Source of the DNA: Mesomycoplasma ovipneumoniae
GTDB lineage: Bacteria; Bacillota_I; Bacilli_A; Mycoplasmatales; Metamycoplasmataceae
Direction of reading: 5' to 3'
Length of the DNA: 64,000 nucleotides
Assembly: GCF_035918255.1 (NCBI RefSeq)
Contig: NZ_CP142136.1
Location: forward strand, 868,001-932,000
How positions within the stretch are numbered: the stretch's first letter is position 1; every line of letters starts with the position of its first letter. Under the pieces are notes generated by a model, which worked only from the letters and a program-made list of their open reading frames with translations, had not been told where the DNA came from and ran no database searches. Below are positions 20,139 to 31,707 of the stretch, one piece after another. Position numbers and translations under genes: made by a program.

Positions 20139-20437
20139 AAGAAATTTAAGATTGGATAAATTTTTTAGGAAATCAAAGCACAAATAAATTAATACTTTCA
20201 AAAATAACCACCATAAACTAACCAATAAATTTTTATCTGTTTTGTAGCCACAATTAATTTTGAATTTCAAAATTTTGAAAATGTTACCATTCTTATCAAA
20301 AAATAAGTTGATTTATTGACTAGTATAACATTTAAAAACTTGAAAGAAAACTCCCGCTAAAGTGGTGGGATCCTAAATTTAAAATGTCGGTGTGTTGCAT
20401 TTATATTTTTAATATGGGATGGAATCTATACCTTAAA
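20139..20437 (+). repeat. Array spacer copy after the IS256 element
   Basis: Continues the sequence that follows the other array genes (AAGATTGGATAAATTTTTTA... AAAATTTTGAAAATG), with the IS3-like remnant and a weakened hairpin (CTCCCGC/GTGGGAT) near 20350. Similarity to the other spacers stops near 20372, which marks the right edge of the array. Confidence 0.5.
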
Positions 20438-21367
20438 ATGAATTTTTGATTAACAGTTGAAAAATTTATAAACCTTCAAATACCGAAAAAATTTTTAAAA
20501 ATTCCTATTTTAGGTAATACTCTGTATTTTAAACTATTTTCATTTTTAGTTTTTAAATTTAACCCTGATAAAAAAACAATAAAACATTACTTTTTGTTTG
20601 TAGTACTTTCTTTAATAAGCTATCCAGCCCCTCTTTTTTTAGTTATAATAACATTGTTAATTACTGGTAATGCTGATTTTCTAAGGAATTTAGATTTAAA
20701 GTTTTTTAATAATTATTTTATTCGGCATTTGATTGAGATAATTGTCTACTCACTTTTAATTGTGCCTTATTCGTATTTTTCAGGTTTTCTTCAAAAAATT
20801 TTTCATTTATATTTGGTAAAACAAGTTAAAAAAAATCTTGGCAAATTAGACACAAATAATAAATTCCCATTTTTAAACAATTTTAATTATACTAAACATT
20901 ATGAATTTCTATGTCAACGAAAATTTTATGCGGGTGTTGAAAAAAAGCATTGGTATAACCCAGAAAAAATAATTGAAAATATTTTTATTATTATCCAAAG
21001 TTGATGGCTAAAAGTTAATTGAAATTTGCCAAAATATTTTGCACATATAATTTTGGAAGTTTTTTTGTTCAACGCTACTGAATTTACAAATTCAAATATT
21101 TCTAAAAAAAACTGAAAAATCTTTTTATACATTTATTTTACTTTTGTTTTTATACAGCTTATATTAACTTGATATCCATTTTGAATAATATATTATTTTA
21201 TAATGGGACATGTATCTGAAATAAATGTCAATTTAAATGATACTAATGACAAAGCAATCCGATTATTACTCTCTGGTTTTTTTACTATAATTTTTGGTTT
21301 TCTCATGCTACCCACGCCGGCTTATTATCCTAAATTATGAATAACTTTTTGACTATTTGAGAAATAA
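20438..21367 (+). CDS. Multi-spanning membrane protein (pair member 1)
   Basis: 309 aa, unknown family. It starts MNFWLTVEKFINLQIPKKFL. Hydrophobic segments lie at about 57-80, 105-130, 230-255 and 275-305, with a charged central region (VKKNLGKLDTNNKFPFLNNF, WYNPEKIIENIFI). Several Trp are TGA-coded, including the fourth codon. No clear ribosome binding site. The gene directly downstream is a paralogue. It borders the array and the restriction system, so an accessory role is likely but unproven. Confidence 0.6.
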
Positions 21368-21467
21368 ATTTTTATTTTTTGATAGTATTATTAAAGGCAA
21401 AATGGTTGATTCTTAGGCTAGTTTAACTAGTTTATTAATTTAATTTAAGGAAATTTGTTTTGTAAAA

Positions 21468-22366
21468 ATGTATTTCTGATTGACTGTTGAAAAATTTATT
21501 AATTTGAAAATTCCTAGAGAATTTTCAAAAGTACCTATTTTAGGTAATATTTTGTATTTTAGGTTGTTCTTCTTTCTTGTATTTAAATTTAATCCTGATA
21601 AAAAAACAATCAAACACTTTGTTTTACTATTCACACTGTTTTTAATAAGTTATCCAGTACCACTTTTTTTAGTTATTTTAGTACTAATTTTTACGCTTAA
21701 ATTTGATTTTTTAATTCATTTTAATACAAAAATTTTTGATAATTACTTTTTTCGCCATTTTATCGAAGCAATTTTTTACTCGCTCCTGTTGTTGCCTTAT
21801 TCATATTTGTGTAGTTTTTTCCAAAAAATTTTTAATTTTTACCTAGTGAAGAAATGTAAAAAAAATTTAGGTAAATTAGATACAAATAAACAATTTGATT
21901 TCTTAGCAAATTTTGATTTTGAAAAAAATTATAATCTTATAAAGAAAAAAACGCTTATATTTGAATCAACGTAAGAAAAAAAGATAGATATAACCCTGAT
22001 AAAATCATTGAAAATATTTTTGTTGTGATTGATGGTTTGTGATTAACTACTAGAGTATATTTGCCTTCCTATTATTTTAATATATTTTTACACGTCTTCT
22101 CATTTAATACAAGAAGCGCTGATTTAAATCCTATTATTAAAAAACGGCAAGTTCGTTTCTTAATTATTTATCTATTTTCAGTTTTTATAAATTTTATTAT
22201 GTTTTGATACTCCTTTTGAGTATTAACTTATTCTTTTAGTGTTACGATTTCAGCATTTGATGATTCTCGCTTAATCATCAACCATATTGTTCTAGTTTTG
22301 GCTGCTATTTTTATAGTGCCGTTTATTCTAGACCGGCTAATTAAATTTTTTGTATTTAAAATTTAA
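21468..22366 (+). pseudogene. Paralogue of the preceding membrane protein, frameshifted at A7
   Basis: The N-terminal 165 codons run MYFWLTVEKFINLKIPREF to NYNLIKKKTLIFEST and stop at a TAA near 21973. The continuation homologous to its neighbour (RYNPDKIIENIFVVIDGLWL and two further membrane segments to KFFVFKI) is in the -1 frame, ending at 22366. The break sits at GAAAAAAACG (A7 near 21942-21949); one more A would restore a 299-aa protein. It may be a pseudogene, a phase-variable gene, or expressed through slippage on the A tract. Confidence 0.55.
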
Positions 22367-22476
22367 TTTTTTTAAGGTTTTAAGAATGTTTTAATTTTAA
22401 CTTTAAATTAGTAGAAAAATCTAGACAACTAGTTTTTATCAATGATTTTGAATGCAATACTTCTGTTAATTTTTGG

Positions 22477-22482
22477 TATAAT
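22477..22482 (+). promoter_or_regulatory. Promoter -10 box of the restriction-modification operon
   Basis: TATAAT preceded by TTTTTGG, 48 bases upstream of the methyltransferase ATG. No strong -35. The only good -10 in the gap 22367-22529. Confidence 0.5.
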
Positions 22483-22529
22483 TTTAAATTAATTTTGTAA
22501 TTTAAAAAAGTAAGAAATAAAAGTTTATT

Positions 22530-23951
22530 ATGCATGAGAATGTTAGTCAAAAATTAAATGGGCAAGTTTTTACACCAGATTTATTGGTTGAGCTTATTTT
22601 AGACCAAGCTGGTTACAAAGAAAACATACTTAAAAAACATATTATCGATAATAGTTGCGGTAATGGTCAATTTTTAGTTAAAATTATTGAACGTTATTGC
22701 AAAGCTTTTTTTAGAGAAAATTCGAATTTAAAATCACTTAAGCATCAATTAGAAACTTATATTCATGGCATTGATATTGATGAAAAACATGTTAAAAATG
22801 CCATTTTCCGTGCCAATTTAGTCGTTCAAAATTATAAAATTGAAGGAGTAAACTGAGATTTTAAAGCTAAAAATACCCTTGAAATTGAACATTTTAACGG
22901 AAAAATGGATTTTGTTGTCGGAAATCCACCTTATATTCGCATTCATAATTTAAATAATAATAAATCGTTGAAAAATTTTAATTTTTCAACGATTGGCATG
23001 ACAGATATTTACCTTGCTTTTTACGAAATTGGCATTAAAATGTTAAGTAAAAATGGAATTTTATCTTATGTTAGTCCATCTTCATTTTTTACATCCAAAG
23101 CAGGCTTAATTTTTCGGGAATTTTTATACAAAAATAAAATCATAAAATCAGTTGTCGATCATAAACATCACCAATTTTTTAGAGCAACAACTTATACAAC
23201 GATTTTCACAATTGATAAATCGGCAAGAAATCAAAAGGTCGATTATTATAATTTTGACAATAAAACAAATTCAATTTTTCTTGTTTCTAAATTAGAATAT
23301 GAACAATTTTATTTAGATAATAAGTTTTACTTTTCAACACCAGAAAAGCTAAGTTTTCTAAAGAAAATTATTTACGACAAGAAAAAAACTGATATTAGTG
23401 TCAAAAATGGTTTAGCAACTTTGGCTGATTCAGTTTTTATTGGTGATTTTAACTTTAATTCTGAATATATTTTGCCCGTTTTAAAAGCATCAAATGGAAA
23501 ATGGGCAAAAATCATTTTTCCGTATAATACCAAAAATTTCCAAATTATTTCAGATTCTGAACTAAAACAGCAGTTAGAAATTTTTGAACATCTTAGTTTT
23601 TTTAAGGAAAAACTTCAAAAACGTAGCTTTGACCATCCAAATAAGAATTTTTGGTATAGTTTTGGACGAAGACAAGCTATTTCAGACACTGATAAGGAAA
23701 GGTTAGTTTTAAATTCATTAGTCAAAGAAAACAAACCCTTAAAAATAAGTTTAATTCAAAAAAACACCTGTATTTATAGTGGTTTTTACATTATAAGCGA
23801 GAAAATTGACTATAAATCAATAGCTGAAAAATTGCAAAGTGAAGTTTTTCTTAACTTTGTAAAATTATTAGGAAAGTACAAAAATGGTGGTTATTATACT
23901 TTTTCAACAAAAGATGTTAAAAAATATTTAGACTTTATGTTCGGGACGTAA
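22530..23951 (+). CDS. Type II DNA adenine-N6 methyltransferase
   Basis: 473 aa, gamma-class N6-adenine methyltransferase layout: motif X region GQVFTPDLLVELI (11-23), motif I DNSCGNGQFLVKI for S-adenosylmethionine (40-52), HGIDIDEKHV (motif II), and catalytic motif IV NPPYIR at about 132-137. The C-terminal half would be the target-recognition part (VGNGLATLADSVF-like, FWYSFGRRQAI), resembling Eco57I/TaqI-type enzymes. One TGA Trp near residue 109. The nuclease gene starts at the very next base after its stop, so this is the protective half of a restriction-modification pair. The recognition sequence cannot be read. Confidence 0.85.
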
Positions 23952-24740
23952 ATGAAAAAATTAAATAATGATTTTTTAGAAATAATTAAAGAAAGTTTTA
24001 TAACTTATCTTCATAAAGGTTCGTCAAGATCAACTGAAAAAATAAAGATAATTCATAGTTTTGTTGCTAATTCAATGTTGCAAAACTTAGGTCAAGATTT
24101 TAAAATATATTCATTAGGTTTTGATAGTGGAAATCAATTTCAAAAAGAAGCTAAAATGATCGGCCGGTATTATGATAAAAAAGTAGATATCGGAATTGAA
24201 TATAAAAACGAAATAATTGCTGGTATAGGTCTTAAGTTTGTTGTGCAAAATTATTTACAAAATTCAATAAATTATTTTGAAAATATGCTTGGAGAAACAG
24301 CTAATATTCGTAGTCAAAATGATAAATTATATTTTCAGATCTTAATTATTTTTGAACAGATTCCTTATTTTTCTAAAAATAGAATTAACAAAAAATGGGA
24401 AAAATTAAATTATAAGAACTTTCTTAAATATGCAAAACTTTCAACTGAAAATCAATCAGATTTTAGACATATACCTAATAAAGTTTTAATTATAATTATC
24501 AATTTTGCTTGCTTAAATTTAGAAAATAAATCTAAGCACAATAATGTATATGAAATTGAAAATTTTGAAGATTATAAAACGGTCGCTAATTTTCACCTTG
24601 ACAATTGCTCCAATGCTTTTGAATTTTCAAATATACTAAAACCGATAGAAACTCAAATTCAAAATTCAGTAATAATAAATGATTATGATGATTTTATCAA
24701 TAGAATCAGTTATTTAATTAAAGGTTCTGTAAAAAATTAA
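23952..24740 (+). CDS. Type II restriction endonuclease
   Basis: 262 aa. It abuts the methyltransferase stop with no gap. The core VDIGIEYKNEIIAGIGLKFV (residues 78-97) fits a PD-(D/E)xK fold (Asp79, Lys95), followed by NYLQNSINYFENMLGETANIR, a block I associate with restriction enzymes paired with gamma-class adenine methyltransferases. The length is typical of a type II enzyme. Assignment rests on this motif and the operon context. No internal TGA interrupts it, unlike most genes here. Confidence 0.7.
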   Translation: MKKLNNDFLEIIKESFITYLHKGSSRSTEKIKIIHSFVANSMLQNLGQDFKIYSLGFDSGNQFQKEAKMIGRYYDKKVDIGIEYKNEIIAGIGLKFVVQNYLQNSINYFENMLGETANIRSQNDKLYFQILIIFEQIPYFSKNRINKKWEKLNYKNFLKYAKLSTENQSDFRHIPNKVLIIIINFACLNLENKSKHNNVYEIENFEDYKTVANFHLDNCSNAFEFSNILKPIETQIQNSVIINDYDDFINRISYLIKGSVKN

Positions 24741-24887
24741 ATTTTTGAATATTTTTAAATTGAGAATTTTCCTATTAAATAAAAGTAAAAACATAACTAT
24801 TTTATATAAAATATAAGTAGAAATTCTTGAAAATTAGTAGAAAAAATTCACACAATTGGTTTTTATACCAACTTATTATTTAGGTTT

Positions 24888-24920
24888 TTTACTTTTTTTT
24901 TTTTTTTGTTTTGGTAAAAT
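24888..24920 (+). promoter_or_regulatory. Candidate phase-variable promoter with a T15 tract
   Basis: A run of 15 T (24893-24907) lies between a -35-like TTTACT (24888) and a -10-like TAAAAT (24915-24920). The spacer is 21 bases, longer than the 16-18 optimum, so slippage to about T11 would bring the boxes into register. This resembles the poly-A spacer switch of M. hyorhinis vlp promoters. Promoter assignment is inference. Confidence 0.45.
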
Positions 24921-24958
24921 TAAAAATATATGCTAGCAAAACTATTATTCTAGAAATA

Positions 24959-24979
24959 ACCATGCAAAGATGGCATGGT
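24959..24979 (+). promoter_or_regulatory. Leader hairpin of the adhesin operon
   Basis: ACCATGC and GCATGGT (perfect 7-bp stem, 7-base loop) lie between the candidate promoter and the ribosome binding site of the P97-like gene. Relatively GC-rich; may stabilise the mRNA or regulate it. Confidence 0.35.
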
Positions 24980-25016
24980 GTAATTTATTTTATACAAATT
25001 CCAAATGGAGGTGAAA

Positions 25017-28000
25017 ATGAATCAAGAAAATAGGAAGGCAAATGCCGCATTACGGAAAAAAAGATTGATTTTAACAATCGGCTTAAGTCTTATTGCTTCA
25101 GGTCTAATTATTGGAATTCCAGTTGGACTTGTTTCAAATCTTTCTGTAACCAAAGATCCTTTATTTGATGTTCAAAAACAAGCTAATTCGATTAGTTCTA
25201 TAAGTCTAAAAAGTGATATTGTTGAAAATAATGCAGATTATTTTAGTCTAAAAAGTAAATTATTTGAATCTGATGGCACAAAAAAATCGGGGATTAATTT
25301 CACCGATTTTTTTGATTTTTATGCAGAAAACTCTAACTCCAATTTTGAAATTGTTGATTTCCAAAATGATTTTCAATGACAAAAATTCAAATTAAATATT
25401 ACAGATATCGAAGCGCTTGATCAAGAGCAGTCATTTAAAATTTATTGGCGGGTTTTACAAAACTTAGACGATGGAAAAGTTGCAAATTCCGATCTTCATT
25501 CAGCAACAGTTGCTTATAATCGTCTCTCAAGTCTGTCTAATTCCTCACTAAGCAATTTTACAAGTTTAGCAAAAACCGAACTTTCAAAATTAAGACCTTA
25601 TCTTATCTCTGAATTTGATAAATCACCAACAAGACAAATTGCAAAACTAACCACAGTTAGCGAATTTTTAACTAAAGTAAACTCGGCCAAATCAGCTCCT
25701 GAAGCCTCAAAAATTATTAGCCAATATTTTAATCTTGAGTCAACAATCACAAATTTATTAAGAAATAAAATTAATAAATTTGTCGATGATGATAATTTTC
25801 CCAAAAACAAATATTCAATCGAACTTATCCAAGAACCAGTTCTCAAAAATGCTTATCTTAGCAAAACTCCTTTAAAAAACATTTATCGCGCTTATTTTTT
25901 AGCAAAATTTTCAGACGATTTTGCTAAACATAACAATCAAGATATAAAATCAAGTCCTAACTTCAATTTTGCAGTAGATCTTGATTTTTCAGATACATTT
26001 TTAGATGGAAGTCTTGCAAATGACATTGAATTATCGCCTTTTTCTGACAGTGACTTCACTAATTTTAGCGATATTCATGAGCAAAGCAGTCAAAAAATCA
26101 CGAGTTGAGAACTTCTAAACTATCTAAAAAATCAAGTTTTTCCTTCTTATGAAGAAAAACAAACATTTTACAAAAACTTATTGAACCAAATTTCTAATGT
26201 TCCATTATTATCAAAAATAAAATTAAAAAATTACATTTCTCGTCTAAGAAATTCTGATCTTTTTTCTAAAATAAAAATTGATTTTAATGTTAATCCTGAA
26301 ATGACCCAATTTGCGCTTGAAAACAATAAGGTTGTAACTCAGTTTCATGGTAATATTGAAATTTATAATGAAAAAAATGAAATAATTGCCCAAAAACCAT
26401 TTGTTCAAAATGTTGGTGACTATTCAGTTTTAGTTAAAAATATTCCTGATTTAAGTTCAAAAGTTAAAGCTGTGAATTTTGAGTTCAACCAAAAAGATGC
26501 CCAAATTTCCGAGCGAAATCCGATTCCAAAAGAAGAAATTCAAAAACTTGTAAATTCAGGCGACTTTACAAAACTAAAAAGTATTTTAGAAAATCCGCAT
26601 TATTATGGGGCTAAATTTGACGAAGAAAAATTAAAGCTTTTAGTTCAAAAATATGATCTTATTCCAGTTGATGAATTAATTAGTCGTTCAAGATGAACTT
26701 TTACATATCCAGAAGAAGTTGCTGGAATTGTTAATATTTTATCGCCTGTTTTTCCATCTCAAGAAGAAATGTTAAGGTTTTATACAACTTTAGCTAAAAA
26801 CGATACTGCTTTTGTTGCAAAATATTTTTTTGACTGACTAAAAGGTTTAAAATTAATTGATCCAAGCCAGTCTTGACCTGACAATCTTGATAATTTAAAT
26901 TTATTTAAAGAATTGGAAAAAATTAAAATTGAAAACAAAACAGGTTTTGACAATTTCTTACAAGAAAAAGACAAACAAGCTAAAAAAGACATTTGGTTAA
27001 TTTCAATTAATAACAATTATTGAGCTGAAAAAGGTCGAATGCCTTATAGTTTTTATCTTCACCCAAGACTCAAAAATATTATTGATTTAATGGTTCAAAA
27101 TCAACAAAACACCATTAATATTGATTATTATGTTGACCAGATAAAATCTGAATCAAGTAAAATTCAAGAAATTGACCCAACTATTGGCGATCAATATCGT
27201 TCACCAATTAAAACACTAACAGATTTTATTGTTGCTTTTTACCAAAATGTTTATTCTAATAAAACCGGTCTTTTATCTGAACCTTTAGGTGATAATTTTG
27301 ACTACAAAATTAATTTTGAAATTACTAGCCCAATAGCAACAGCAACTCAATTTGAAGATGATGACAGTTCTCCGCGAACCGCTTTTTCAAGTTTTAATCA
27401 TACACGCCAAAGTCAATCAGTAAGTTCTACTCAAGCTAGTGATTCTAAATCTGAACCTACAGAAAAAGTTGAGCAGGATCCAAAAGTAAATCTTAAATAT
27501 TGATATGAAGTTGGCCCAGTTGATCGAAACGGAAAAATTATTTCAGTAATTTATAAAACCCAGCCAAAACAAATTGAAATTTCAACTAACAAAGACGGAA
27601 TAATTATTCCTGAAGAAGTTGAAAAACTAAATAACTTTGTTGATAATTTCCGTACTACAACTCTTCCAACTTATTTAGATAATAATGATTTTAATGATCT
27701 TTGGACAAATATTAATCGTCTTGTCGGTGAAAAAGAAGATTATGTTGATATCACAGAATTGATTAAAAAATTCCCGATGTATTCTTATTTTAGTTTGCAC
27801 TATCCAGAATTTGGGTTGGCAATTAAAAAAGATGTTGTTAAAAAACCGGTAGAACAAGCACTGGCAGAAGCAACAGAACCAGCAGAACCATCAGAAACAG
27901 TAGCAACGTCAGAACCAGCAGCACAATCCACAGCGTCAGCAGAAACATCAACACCCGCTCCAGCACCTGCGTCAGAACCAGCGCCAGCGCCTTCACCAGC

Positions 28001-28244
28001 ACCCACACCAGCAGTGCCAGCACCTGCAGAACCAGCTCCAAAAACAACAGAACCAGCAGAACCAGCAGCACAAACCCCAAATTCTACTGGTCAACTTGCG
28101 GGTATTTATGAAAATTATCCAGGTATAAATACAATTAAAGTTCTTCATTTTTATGTATATAACAAGAAAAACCCGAATGAATTTTCAACTAAGCAATTGA
28201 AGTTTTTTGTATACCAAACTGATAAATCATTGCTAAATTCATAA
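25017..28244 (+). CDS. P97-like adhesin paralogue
   Basis: 1075 aa. ATG at 25017 is set by GGAGG 5 bases upstream; the earlier in-frame ATG at 25005 overlaps that site. Residues 18-45 are a hydrophobic signal anchor (LILTIGLSLIASGLIIGIPVGLV), and the rest is extracellular and rich in Ser/Asn/Lys, typical of the M. hyopneumoniae P97 family (cilium and matrix binding, cleaved on the surface). Residues about 945-1022 form a Pro/Ala/Glu low-complexity tract (PAEPSETVATSEPAAQ...), similar in place and style to the R1/R2 repeats of P97 but not the same motif. The P102-like gene follows 29 bases later, as in P97/P102 operons. Confidence 0.8.
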
Positions 28245-28273
28245 AATTATTTACTAAAAATAGAAGGTCTATT

Positions 28274-31200
28274 ATGAAAAATATTAAACGAAAAAATTTA
28301 CTTATTGCCTCTTCGATTGTTTTTCTAAGCGCAGTTATTAGTGTTGGAATTGCCGTTCCAATTGGAAAAAATGCTTATTACAAAAATCAATCTGAACAAC
28401 TTTTAAAATATTCTGATCAAAAATCAGAAGCAAAATCTTTTGTTTTAAATAGCCAAAATCAACAAGAAATTTTGCAATCCGTTAGTCAATTAAATTTAAA
28501 AGCCCAATTTGCTGATACTTTAACAGCAAAAAACGCAGTTGATTTATATTTTGATAAAACTTATAGTTTTGATCTAAACTCTTTAATTGATTTTAAACCT
28601 TTGGAAGATAAATTCCCTGGATTTAGTTTTAAATTGCTTGTACCTAAAGATAAAAAAGATTTAAAAATTGAAAATAATACACTATCTAATTTAGCGATTA
28701 ATGTCCAAAACCAGCAGCAAAATATTAATTATAATGTTAAATTTGACCTAAAATTTAGCTCTCATGTTAAAAATTCTCAAATTGATCCTGATAATGTAAA
28801 TGTTGTTCTTGAACTTGTTAATGATGAACTAATTAAGGACAAAACTGCAAGTGAAATTGCAATTTTGTTTAATTCTAAATTTATTCAAAACAAAAAATCT
28901 AGCTCAGATCAACAAGCACTATTAAAAACTATTGCAGAATTTGGAAGTGTTTCCTTTTTTAATAAGCAAACAAATGATTTGATTTTGCCTTTAGCTTTTG
29001 ATTTAGAACCTAATTTAAAAGATAGCAAACTATTTTTTTCAAAAGTTGATGATGCAACTGGCCAAACAAATTTAGATCTTTTTTTAGTTGAAAAATATTC
29101 TAAAAAGAAATCTAAAATTGCTTTAGAATTTAAAAATTTATCAACCATTAACGAAAGTTATGCTTCTAAATTTGCACAAATTTTCAAAGATAACTACATT
29201 TTTAACGATGAAATTGCTAAATTTTTAGCTTCCTCAAATCTAACTCCACTAGATTTAATTTCAAAACCTTTGCCAGAATCAGCAAAAAACCAATCAATTT
29301 TCAAAGAACACCAACCATCTAGTCTTGATTTTTGATTTAAGCAACCTGAATCTCCAAATCAAGTTGTTCCTAAAACATCAACTCCTGATTCTGTAACCTC
29401 TGAAAGTTCAAGCGCTGATAATGCAGCTTCAACTCCTGACGCCTCAACTTCTGATTCTGGAGCTTCTAATGGTTCTGCTTCATCATCAGGCGCTGCCACA
29501 TCCTCCGCGGCTCCAGCTCAACCTGTGAGTGTTTCAACTTTAATTGACAGCCCAAAAACCCCTCAGCAACAAGAAGAATCATCTGAAGGTGACGGACAAA
29601 CTACTGGAAATTCTGAAAATTCAACAGCAACTCAACCTGCACAAACAGCTAACGAAGAAGCTTCAACAGCAGAAAATAAAGAACCTGAAATAGTGCAACC
29701 TCAAACCGAAGAAGTTCCAAAAGTTGAAACTCGTGAAGAAAAATTGAAAAAATCTTTTTCAGAAATTTTACATAATTTCCAAATTTCTGAATTTAAAATT
29801 CAACCAGTAAAAATTGAATTATCTAAAGAAGACCAAGCAGATCCAATTAAAAAACAAGCAATTCCGCTTAGATTAACTCTTAATGGAAATTTTGTATCAA
29901 GCGAATCTTTCCCTGGTGGTCTAAATTTTAATCCTAATAATGAATTAGAATATAGTTTCAATTTTAATTATGATATTAGCGATGAAGTTTATGGAGCTTA
30001 TTTCCAAAATGCGCTTGATAATATTACAAAAACAAATCAAGATGGTTCAAGTAGTCTAAAAATTGAAAATTTAGAATTTGAAATCAAAGATACCCAGCAA
30101 ATATCAGTTTTTGCAAAAACCATTGACCAAACAATTGAGCATATTAAAAATAAAAAAATTGAGCTTTCAAAAATTAAAGCAGAAACTAAACAACTTTTTG
30201 ATTTACTTGACTTTGTAGCTCAAACAAAACCACAAACTAACCCAGAACCAGCTAAAATTAGCGTATCTTCTTTAGCAACTACAACTTCTTTCCAAGAAAC
30301 AGAGACAACAGAGACTGAACAAAAAGAGCAAACAGAGACTGAAAAAGAAGCACAAAAACAGCCAAATCCAACTCCAAATCAAGCACCTGGACAACTACTT
30401 TCTGAACTTTTTGACAACCTACTTGCATCTAATTTACCAGATTCAAGTTCTATAATTCTTGATACAGGGTTTGAAAATGAAAAATTTGCTCTTTCTATTA
30501 GCATTTGGCTTGGAGATGAAAAATTAAAAGAAATAAAAATTCCAATTGTCAATGTATTAAAAGACAATAAACCTTTTGAATTTTTAAAAGAAGAAACTAA
30601 ACTACATTTCTTTATTGATGCTGAGTCATTAATTACAGAAAATAGTGGACCAGCTACTATCGCAGCAGGTCAAACTTCAAGTCCAAACGAAAATCAAATT
30701 CCAATTAGCTCAATTAAGTCAATTGATTCCCAAAAACTTGAATTTAAAGACTATGATGATAAAAATAATCCTCTCCAAAGCGGGCACAGTTCGAAATTAA
30801 AACCTTATTTAGACTTATCGCAAGGTGGAATTTTCCTTTCGCATGATGGCCTTAAAGTTGATTTGTCTTCAAAAAAAGATGATATTAAAAATCCAACATT
30901 CGCTCTTGCTTTTAAATCTGCCCAAAACTTTTCAACCAGTCAATCACCTTTTTATTTAGTGCAGGGTTGAAAAGTAGATAAATCTGGTACACGCACTTCT
31001 TACGGTGAAGAGCAAAAAATTGATTTTGGTATCAAAATTAGACGTTATGATTATGAAAATGACAAAATTAATAATTTAGAAGTCCAAATTGGTGATGATA
31101 GTGCTGCAAATTCTAGTAAAGTACAAAAAATCGATCACCATACAGCTTTAGTTGATACTGTAACTGAAAAACAAGAAAAAGTTAACCGCTTTACTACTAG

Positions 31201-31609
31201 AACTATTGTTGATGAAGTTAGTGAATCTAAAAATAAATTTACTCCTGGTGTTCCTGATTTTCTTGACAACAAACAAGCAACTTCATTTGTTGTTTTTCGA
31301 CTATTAGACGCAGGTGAAACAACTAAAAAAGTAATGGAATTAACTCTTTATTCTTCAATGAATAGCGATCCATATGAACCTGTTTTTAGTGTTAAAAAAA
31401 CAGTAGATCTTGATTCTTCATTTAAATTTTCAGATATTCAACATTATATTTTAGGTAAACTATCAACCCAAGGAATTGGTTTCTCCGGAACTAGCGGTGC
31501 TATCCTTCTTAAATCGGCTGCAGTTTTTGAATCAGTTGAAAATGAAGACAAATCTAAATTAATTAATAAATTATTTATTGATAGATATTTTGGTCTTGAT
31601 CAAAGCTAA
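28274..31609 (+). CDS. P102-like surface protein
   Basis: 1111 aa, with a GAAGG site 7 bases before the ATG. N-terminal anchor MKNIKRKNLLIASSIVFLSAV at 1-28, then a large extracellular part. Two Ser/Thr/Ala/Glu-rich linkers (about 360-470 and 650-700) look disordered and separate folded regions; P102 family proteins are proteolytically processed at such sites. Three TGA Trp codons join the frame. Second gene of a two-gene adhesin operon; its own terminator has been separated from it by an inserted element. Confidence 0.8.
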
Positions 31610-31647
31610 AAACTAATATAAATATTAGTTTAAATAAAAAACATCCT
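31608..31647. repeat. 40-bp direct repeat, left copy (target duplication)
   Basis: Matches 32373-32412 at 37 of 40 positions. It includes the P102-like stop codon neighbourhood and the ascending arm (AAAAAACATCCT) of the operon terminator, whose other arm stays at 32413-32430. This is the target duplication of the element at 31648. Confidence 0.85.
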
Positions 31648-31677
31648 ACCGAGTTTCTCTGTTTGATGAATGATCTT

Positions 31678-31707
31678 AAAAAGTGTCCGGTTTTTTGGGC
31701 GCTTTTT
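31678..31707. terminator. Terminator-like hairpin at the end of element A
   Basis: AAAAAGTGTCC pairs with GGGCGCTTTTT (with G-U pairs) around an 8-base loop. The same kind of hairpin sits inside the matching end of the IS1634 element and of element C. It may replace the terminator lost by the adhesin operon. Confidence 0.55.

Noticed and set aside
27800-28080. Minus-strand ORFs rich in Gly/Ala or Leu/Val opposite the adhesin repeat
   Set aside because: Mirror-image reading of the Pro/Ala/Glu repeat; the plus strand has the correct frame, start and operon context.
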